A stretch of DNA of 64,000 bases from Ornithodoros turicata (lineage: Eukaryota; Arthropoda; Arachnida; Ixodida; Argasidae), in the NCBI RefSeq assembly GCF_037126465.1, contig NC_088201.1:22614550-22678549 (forward strand), given 5' to 3'. The number at the start of each line of letters is the position of its first letter. Within the stretch, counting starts at the first letter, position 1. Both the position numbers and the translations under genes were made by a program. The notes under the pieces are model-generated. The model worked only from the letters and a program-made list of their open reading frames with translations, was not told the DNA's origin and ran no database searches. Below are positions 57,247-64,000 of this stretch, piece after piece.

Positions 57247-57498
57247 ACACTCTTAAGAATGAACTTCACCGCATAGCACACTCCTAGCCAACCATCATCT
57301 TTAATGATATCGTTCTCTGCCCTGATTTGTTGAAAACGGGAGGCGTACGCCTTTTCTGTGACAATTATGAACAGCATAAGTGTCACAAAAAATGGCGTAC
57401 GCCTCCCGTTTTCAACAAATCAGGGCAGGTAACGATATCATTAAAGATGTTGGTTGGTTGGGAGCGTGCTATGCCGTGAAGTTCATTTTTAAGAGTGT
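57247..57498. mobile_element. 250-bp foldback MITE, family F, copy 3
   Basis: Ends ACACTCTTAAGAATGAACTT and AAGTTCATTTTTAAGAGTGT, with GT before and AC after, so pairing extends two more bases. The halves pair throughout, with GGGAGGCGTACGCC on both sides. Confidence 0.9.
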
Positions 57499-57767
57499 AC
57501 CATAACAGAATCGCCCCAGGAGGGATGAGTAAGGTTGGTGTATGGTGGAGCTACAGAACGACGGAGACGAGGGGGAGGGGGTAATAAAGAGTGTTGTACT
57601 CGCGCGTGTGTCTATACGTTGCAACAAAGCGTGCGAGGAACAAAATTTTATTAACCGAACATTTCGCGCGGCGTGCAAATTAGTTTTTGTCAATGCTCCG
57701 CTTTGGTCTTTTCTTCGAGCTATTTCGATACAGTTCATTTCCCCAAGTGTGCCAATAATAATTATTA

Positions 57768-58200
57768 ACGCCCTCGAAACCACACAAAACAGAGCTGTTC
57801 GTTTCAGTTAACTGATCCCACAGGGTGCTGAAAAAGTTGTATGATACCCTGCGAACTCAGCTTCCCCTTTCCTCCAAATATGCACCTCCCACCGCTCAAA
57901 TCATCGCCAAAAAATCTAAATACCAAATTGCTCCCCTAAATGTTTCGACGATTCTTTTGTTCCCCGCACATCCATGATTGGAACAACCTTCCCGGTTGTT
58001 TGACATCCATTTACTCGATTTAAGAGTGCCATTTGTGATTACACAACACAAGAGTGATTATTTTGTAAACCGGTAAGTTCTTTATTTAGAACCTTGTTCT
58101 ATATTTTTTAGACTATATCTGTGATATGGTCACCGCTCCCCTCCCACTCTGTAACAACAAAACAACCACTTCCCTCTGTAACGCTCAATGCCCTGACTCG
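57768..58200 (+). pseudogene. LINE 3'-end fragment
   Basis: LETTQNRAVRF at 57768 matches the conserved LE-x-x-QNRA(A/V)RF of CR1/L2-group LINEs. FVPRTSM and, in the next frame, HIHDWNNLPG near 57950 match their C-terminal PRTIRDWNNLP. The following CCCCTCCCACTCTGTAACAA and TCTGTAACGCTCAATGCCCT resemble the family's 3' UTR. Several stops. Confidence 0.6.
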
Positions 58201-59352
58201 ATTCCACGTCAAGAGACCGAACAGGTCCAGATATCCACTGGTGGATCTCTTGACCCGGTTGGATCTCTTGACTCGTCGGAGGGTTCGCCAGGCTTGGATC
58301 TTTTGACCCCTTTATGTTAGTCGTTAACTCTAACATGGCTTTTACGTGCGGTATAAATAGGATACAGATGCAGGTGGCAAATCAACATCTCATTTTTATT
58401 GACTTAGTTTTCTAACTCTAATCTCTCTAACCTAGGCACGCGTGTTTAGCAGTAATTGCGTTTCAAACGTTCACCGAGGCAATGCACTTTATTTAGTTTA
58501 ATTTGGAAAGTTAGCGCCAATATAACAAATCAACTGCCATTTATTGGCTCCGTTAGCACTGTTACACCTTTGCTGGCCCAATGGAACTGGCCTAATCCCT
58601 ATATAGGACAGACATCGCTCGCTGCTTCAGGTTTATTTCGTGTTTAATCGGTTTAACCCCCGAAGATCCGGTAACGGTAGTAGATTTGGTGCCATTCAAG
58701 TTCTACATCTACAGTAATCAGGTCCAGATGAGCTAAGGTATTAACTGTTCCTACATATTAGATTTGCTTGGAAAGTTTGTTTTGCACTTGAACGTTAGAT
58801 TTGCTTGAATTGCTTACTTTGTACTTGCGTGTTAGATTTCTTTGAATGCTTCGCTTGGGTTTGTTTGTATTACACATGTTGAACGACTGTATGGACTGAA
58901 TGGGCCCCGAGAGCTCGTCAGGCCCGCAGCCTTTAGGCGCAGGGTCCATCCAGACGTACTCCGGAAAATAAAGCTGCTTTCATTCATTCATTTTATTCAA
59001 GGCAACAACAATGAACGAAGATAAATTATGCGAAGGGTGGTTGGCTATAATTGCTTTTCGTCACTATTTTTGGACGCTATGGTAATGCGTTTGAGAAAAT
59101 AAAGCACGACAGAGCATGAACATTATAAATGACGGATGAAATCTCGCTACACCTGCACGCAGTTTTTGAGACATATTAAGGAAAAATGGAGCTTGAAAAC
59201 TGATGTTTCTTTTGATGCTTTACGTTAAAGTCACAACAAAATAGACACCTTCAAGCAATACCGTTAGAAAGAATGCAGACTTACAAAGGTGTACGGGCCA
59301 TCCTTTTTTTTTTTTTCACGGGAAGACGGCAACTGCAAGCGTTTACCTCGAC
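58201..59352. other. No gene; direct repeats, TATA-like site and LINE-like tail
   Basis: Three direct copies of TTGGATCTCTTGAC-like units lie at 58230-58305. A TATA-like GGTATAAATAGG is at 58353. GCTGCTTTCATTCATTCATT at 58972-58991 looks like the 3' tail of a retroposon. Confidence 0.4.
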
Positions 59353-59640
59353 ATGTTTAGTGAGTGGCTGCTGCCTCAACTACAAGACAACAATGTGAAA
59401 TTCATTTCCATCCAAGCTGGAGCTCCGCCTCACTGGCACACGGAGGTTCCACATATCTCGATCTGCCAAGAGTTGTATTGGTCGCTCAGCAGACGAGAGC
59501 ACAGAATCGGTGTGTTTGAAACGAATTGGATCTGCCTGCTTGCATTGGCTTACACACAGAACATTCGTGACTTATACGTGACGTATGTATATCGTGACGT
59601 TATGCTAGAAACTTTGATACAAACTAAAATTTCTTTCTGA
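59353..59640 (+). pseudogene. Transposase fragment (mariner/Tc-like DDE type)
   Basis: WLLPQLQDNNVKFISIQAGA followed by PPHWHTEV resembles the catalytic-core segment FQQDGAPPHWHLEVRxFL of a widespread arthropod mariner/Tc-like transposase family, with QAGAPP in place of QDGAPP. The catalytic aspartate therefore appears to be lost. The remainder (NIRDLYVTYVYRDV) loosely matches the block that normally holds SPDLTPCDFFLWG. Short and degenerate. Confidence 0.55.
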
Positions 59641-61199
59641 CTAAATTATACTTCGGTTTCTATAAAACGTTGAAAGTGTTCATTTCTTTTGTTGCATTAC
59701 TGGCGATCTTTCTCTCGGGCGAGTACGACACTACTCTTGGCCCACTCTCCCTCTTATTTTCGCAGTGAAGGAAATCCCCGAATATTGGAGCTTCGCCTTT
59801 TCTCCCGGTTTGCTTTCCCCCCCGTTTATTTCATTGCAGGGCCATAGAACCTACACTCGCCGAGGGAAACAAGGCTGGCCCTGTATTCCTAGTTTCGTGT
59901 GTCTGTTGGCATTAGGCCGAGACAAACTACATCGTTGATAATGCGACATCGCAGCGAAACTATTTACGGAGTACAGTATTACCGGGAAACTATTTGTCAG
60001 AGCGGCGAGACAGTGAGCGGGAAAGATAAGACAGGCATGAACGGTTTGCTCTTCTCATTCATGGCCTTATTACCACAGCGCTGTTTGCTGTTTACTCTAG
60101 TTTCGTCCTTTCTCATTTCTAGAGTTTGCTTCACTAATGTGATTGTAGGCTTCCCACAGGATGAAGGCATTTTCTTTGTTTAAGATTAATCCCATCCAGG
60201 CACAGTACTACTGACACGAGGCGTCCTTCTCGATTTTTATTTTACGTTTGATTCCGTCGACATGGCTATTCTGCTTTGTATTTTTGTTTCAGGTCAATGT
60301 GATTGGATGGCTGGTATGCGTGATAAGGCTCGCTTCGAGGATGCCTGTTGAACATTTTACGCTACGATATCTCTCTTTTCTCGCTTGCCTTTCTATTGCT
60401 GCTTTTTCATAAGAAACTTACTCTCATTCGCATTTGGATTCCATGTATTTTCACTTCACCCGCAGGTAAAAATTTGTTCGTTCCACGTGACTTGTTTGAT
60501 GGCATCACGATGCTGTTAACGAAAAGGGTACTATATGTGACAGTAACACCAATTCAGCTAAGTGGTGAAGGCGACTCTGATGTTAGGTGCCCATAAGAAG
60601 AAAAGGAAGATGATTGTGTCCCTTCCTGGTCTTGTCAAGCGCATAAACAAGGGGGGGGGGGGACATATTTATTACAACAAAGAAAAAAAAGGAAGAAAGG
60701 TCAGCCAAACGGGACGCCGACTTGCTATTCCGCAAAAAAAAAGAAAGGAAAGAAGGAAAGAAAAAGAAATACAAGAAAAAATATATAAAAAGAACAGAAA
60801 ATAATTAGGAAATAAAGAATAAACTAACAAACGGTGGAAGAAGGATGAGAAAAATTAAAGAGAAAGAGGACTTAAAAAAATGAGGTTAGTGCGTTGAGGG
60901 TGAGAGGTTAGGGTGGGGCAAACAAGGACATACACACTTTCATGGAAGTTGTCAGGATCTCATATCTCGTTTGAACCTAGGAACAATATTATACAATACT
61001 ATAAACGCGATACCAGCTCAGAGCTACCAGTGACCTCTTTGCAGGTGTCGGTGCATTCAAATGCACAGGTGCTGAGGACGGTTTGACATTGGGACATAGC
61101 ACACTAGATTTACCTCGTGATCTACGTAGGAGGAGGTGGTGGTGGTGGAACTGCTTGCCGTAGTCGTCCACGCTTAGGCGGGCAACGTCATTGACTATC
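59641..61199. other. No gene; purine-rich tract
   Basis: A 13-base G run (60650-60662) is followed by about 230 bases of nearly pure A/G sequence (60663-60895). Open frames in it are lysine-rich by composition and not gene-like. Confidence 0.5.
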
Positions 61200-61490
61200 G
61201 CAGGGGGATCGTGCGTCATGGGCCGACTTCACAGGCAACTGTGCCTACATTTGTCTTAAAGCGTAACTCGTAGTTTACCCAGCTATCCGTCCAGTAATGA
61301 TAACGAAAATTGCTGGCTTTACATCACGAGACAACTATGACAGCACGGTCTGCATCTCAGCCCACGGCACCCCGTATTTAACGTCATTCGCGGAAGACGG
61401 TGTGTTTAAGCAACTTGTAACCCTGTCAAGTTGCTGGCGTCCCCGACCGGGATTGAACTCGCAACCTTAGGGTCAGTTGGTGGACACGCC
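61200..61490 (-). mobile_element. SINE copy, reverse orientation
   Basis: The plus strand shows GCGTCATGGGCCGACTTCAC near 61212, the body motif. Further on is a tRNA-like head in reverse: minus-strand TGGCGTGTCCACCAACTG, then GCGAGTTCAATCCCGG as B-box (plus 61443-61460). Body and head are separated by unrelated sequence, so this may be two pieces. Confidence 0.5.
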
Positions 61491-62203
61491 AGAAACTGGT
61501 CTTTTGTTGCGGTGTTGTGCTACGTACACAATCATTTGCATTATATGTCATTGTGCAATATGTTGTGCATAATATAATAAGGTGACGCATGAAAGTCGCA
61601 CGCACATGTGAAAAAATCAATCTTAACATTAACAAAGTCATCTACTGCATTAATATTATGCACGAAGGCGCACTATAATGAAAGGAACGAAGAACAACAA
61701 CAACACGAGGAACCAAGAACAAGAACATTAGTAGTCCACGGGGCCTGTCGGTAAGCCGTCCTTCTGACGATGTGCGCTGTTTCGTGACATGACGTCAACA
61801 CCAGAAAGTGCGCTAAAGAAAACACCATACGACGGAATGTGGGCCATGGACCAATAGGCCGGCGGAAGGTTGTGCTTCCAGCGCTCGTGTTCTGCCTCAG
61901 AACGGCACCGCATGTAAAAGAACATTCGCATCCATAGGCAAAAATAGCAGTTCATATAATTCTTCCAGGGCGAAAATAACATTTTCATGTTGTGATGGAA
62001 TTAAAGAGAACAAGAAGGCACCTGTTCTGTTGGATGCGTCGGTTCTCGAAAGGGAATATAGCCTGCCAGTATGAAACCAGAACCCCCAGGCGTTCTCGCC
62101 TTCTTCCACAACACATTCCAAATTTACAAACGGCATCTATCTAAAGTCATACTATCTGTTACACGGATGCAACAACGTCTTCTGCTGTTAATCTCAGCTG
62201 GCT
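61491..62203. other. No gene recognised
   Basis: Short frames only. No repeat boundaries were resolved. Confidence 0.35.
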
Positions 62204-62452
62204 ACACTCTTAAAAATGAACTTCACCGCATAGCACGCTCCTAGCCAACCATAATCTCGAATGATATCGTTATCTGCCCTGATTTGTTGAAAACGGTAGG
62301 CGTACGCCTTTTTTGTGACAATTATGAACAGCATAAGTGTCACAAAAAGGCGTACGCCTCCCGTTTTCAACAAATCAGGGCAGATAACGATATCATTCGA
62401 GATTATGGTTGGCTAGGACGTGCTATGCGGTGAAGTTCATTTTTAAGAGTGC
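62204..62452. mobile_element. 250-bp foldback MITE, family F, copy 4
   Basis: Ends ACACTCTTAAAAATGAACTT and AAGTTCATTTTTAAGAGTGC. The halves pair almost perfectly, including AGCACGCTCCTAGCCAACCA and the GGCGTACGCC pair. It lies about 510 bases upstream of the HSF-like start codon. Confidence 0.9.
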
Positions 62453-62965
62453 ACCGCTGAATAACAGCCAATGTCACTTCCCTTTCCGTGTCCCGACTCC
62501 GTGCATTCTTTTCACTCAAAACAATTTCCCAAGATTTCTATGACAGGCAAACACGTTAACAGAATAGTTTCATTCTGGAACCAAAAAGTGAACCGATCCC
62601 GTACATGCGTGGCGGGACGTCACCTGTTGACCGTACCGGGTTCACATCACCAGGTGCTCAAATCTCGTAAGGGGATCACAGCTAGCGTGTTCCAAGCAGG
62701 TATGATTCTGACAATACCTTGTGTGGCAACACACCCCACCCAATGAGATATCTCAGCCCGCAACGTGAAATGCAAGTGACGCTATATTAAATTACCGTCT
62801 TTGGACAATTTGTCGTCTGCATGGACTACTGCGAGCGTCAAAGGATCATTTCCGGCTTTGTCCTTTATCCCTCGCGGCATCACGTGCAACCGGCATCACG
62901 AGCCCGTGACAACACATTAGCTGAACAACTGCGGGGTTGGAACGTTAGCTCTGTATACCGTGACA

Positions 62966-64000
62966 ATGCTCCGGTCAGACTGCCACAGAGAGGTCAACAT
63001 CCAATCCCTACCCAGACACCAGTCAATACACACTCTTCGATTCCCCAGTAAGCTGTGGCGGATCGTCAATGACTGCAAGACGGGCGCTATAACATGGAGC
63101 AATGATGGCAAGTCGATAGTGATCGATTATACTAAATTCCAGTTGGACTACCTGACCAACCGACTGGGTATATTCAAGACGTGCAACATCAGTAGCTTTA
63201 TTCGTCAGCTGAACCTGTACGGATTTCGAAAAGTGAGCCCTCACAACAGGATGGTGTTGAAGAGCCAGGATCCCGCAGATATCCATCTGTTCCGCAACGA
63301 GTCGTTTCTCAGAGATCGTCCAGACCTACTGCAAAACGTCACACGAAAGACCGGACCGCTGAGCATTCGTCAAGTACGCCGGCGTCCCGATCAGAAGAAT
63401 AAACTGGCGCACGGTATGCACTCGCAGGGCAATTCCACAACGCAACGCTGGGTCAACAGCCACATAAACAACCACGTACGTAGCAAGGGTCGTACTTCAC
63501 GCTCGGACGAAGCTTCCGACGACCCCTGGCTAGTGAACGGGATGAGCTGTACGGCGTGCATGGGAGATGCGGATAGATGCTACCAGGGCTGTTGTTCCGT
63601 CGAGGTGCCGGGGCTGGATATCCACCAGATCTTGGACCCAAGCAAATCCCCAAAACGTGTTTGCCTTACCTTAGAAGAAGACAACTATTCTCTCGAGAAT
63701 TTTTTTGGACTGGAACCGTTCAATGGCGAACCTTTGGGAGACATCTACGACATTTTCGTGGAAGACGAGGCAGCGACAGACTTTCACAGCGACGAGTCAT
63801 TCGTCGAAGATATGTCCAAAGCGAACTCTTCAGACGCGGCTGACACAGACGAGAAAGATCTGCTCAGCACAGCAATGCAGATAGCGGCCTGTTTTTCGGG
63901 ACAATACGGCGGCAGTGTGGCCCACAACCCACGCGGAAGCTCGGAGCCGTCCGACTGGAATCAACTCGGCCTTCTGTCCGCCGACCTTGTTGATTATGAG
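62966..64000 (+). CDS. HSF-type DNA-binding domain protein, 3' end beyond window
   Basis: 345 codons, open to the window edge. The start is the first ATG in a frame open from 62921, after a TAG at 62918-62920. Residues 26-90 form a heat-shock-factor DNA-binding domain: FPSKLWRIVNDCKTGAITW, SNDGKSIVIDYTKFQ, GIFKTCNISS, then the recognition helix SFIRQLNLYGFRKV (residues 77-90). The rest of the domain continues to about residue 125 (LFRNESFLRDRPDLL). The usual HR-A/B leucine heptads for trimerisation are not evident. Instead there is a basic stretch (RQVRRRPDQKNK), a cysteine cluster near residues 195-212 (CTACMGDADRCYQGCC) and an acidic region (about 245-300). Intron absence within the domain suggests a retrogene or an HSFY/HSF5-like lineage. 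It would act as a nuclear transcription factor. The exact family member is not assigned. Confidence 0.88.
   Translation, partial: MLRSDCHREVNIQSLPRHQSIHTLRFPSKLWRIVNDCKTGAITWSNDGKSIVIDYTKFQLDYLTNRLGIFKTCNISSFIRQLNLYGFRKVSPHNRMVLKSQDPADIHLFRNESFLRDRPDLLQNVTRKTGPLSIRQVRRRPDQKNKLAHGMHSQGNSTTQRWVNSHINNHVRSKGRTSRSDEASDDPWLVNGMSCTACMGDADRCYQGCCSVEVPGLDIHQILDPSKSPKRVCLTLEEDNYSLENFFGLEPFNGEPLGDIYDIFVEDEAATDFHSDESFVEDMSKANSSDAADTDEKDLLSTAMQIAACFSGQYGGSVAHNPRGSSEPSDWNQLGLLSADLVDYE

Noticed and set aside
58353..58364. GGTATAAATAGG as a promoter for a gene downstream
   Set aside because: No supported coding sequence follows within the next kilobase.

Overview
The window is nuclear DNA from an animal, most likely a hard tick (Ixodidae). 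The reasons are long introns with canonical GT-AG sites, an arthropod-type transposon load, LINE reverse transcriptase text of the kind annotated as 'tick transposon', and tRNA-headed SINE copies with a shared GTCGGCCCAGG body motif. The species call is inference. No bacterial operon, rRNA gene or CRISPR array is visible.

Three cellular genes can be supported. (1) A complete 11-exon gene on the minus strand (26672-41046) encodes a 451-residue major facilitator, orthologous to MFSD10. Every exon phase joins correctly and all junctions are GT-AG. (2) A short plus-strand reading frame (49905-50225, 106 residues) encodes a probable two-pass membrane protein of unknown function. (3) At the right edge a plus-strand open frame (62966 to the window end) encodes a heat-shock-factor-type DNA-binding domain. 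It has no intron in the visible part and runs off the window.

The rest is largely a layered transposon landscape. From 8.3 to 20.1 kb, two decayed minus-strand Ty3/gypsy elements (A and C) lie end to end. A is split by a nearly intact plus-strand gypsy element B (11318-15762; 152-bp LTRs with 2 differences; 5-bp target duplication CAGGT) and by an 804-bp inverted-repeat element. C is split by a 0.9-kb repeat block. A hAT-like element (20113-21478) follows and contains two tRNA-like sequences in head-to-head inverted orientation. From 22.0 to 25.8 kb a plus-strand LINE is interrupted by at least three DNA elements. The transporter introns hold two abutting foldback elements (38.05-39.64 kb) and a 1.5-kb element rich in CCAGGCTGGAA-type repeats (28.09-29.60 kb).

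From 41.7 kb to the end the DNA is dominated by foldback (hairpin) elements. These include a 250-bp family beginning ACACTCTTAAAAATGAAC with four full copies and one partial copy, a 1.6-kb palindrome (43091-44684), and a doubly nested inverted-repeat structure (51364-53793) holding a SINE at its centre. Most short open frames are chance or lie inside repeats. No convincing new multi-gene system was found; the most distinctive items are the HSF-like gene, the tRNA-like inverted pair and the dense foldback elements.
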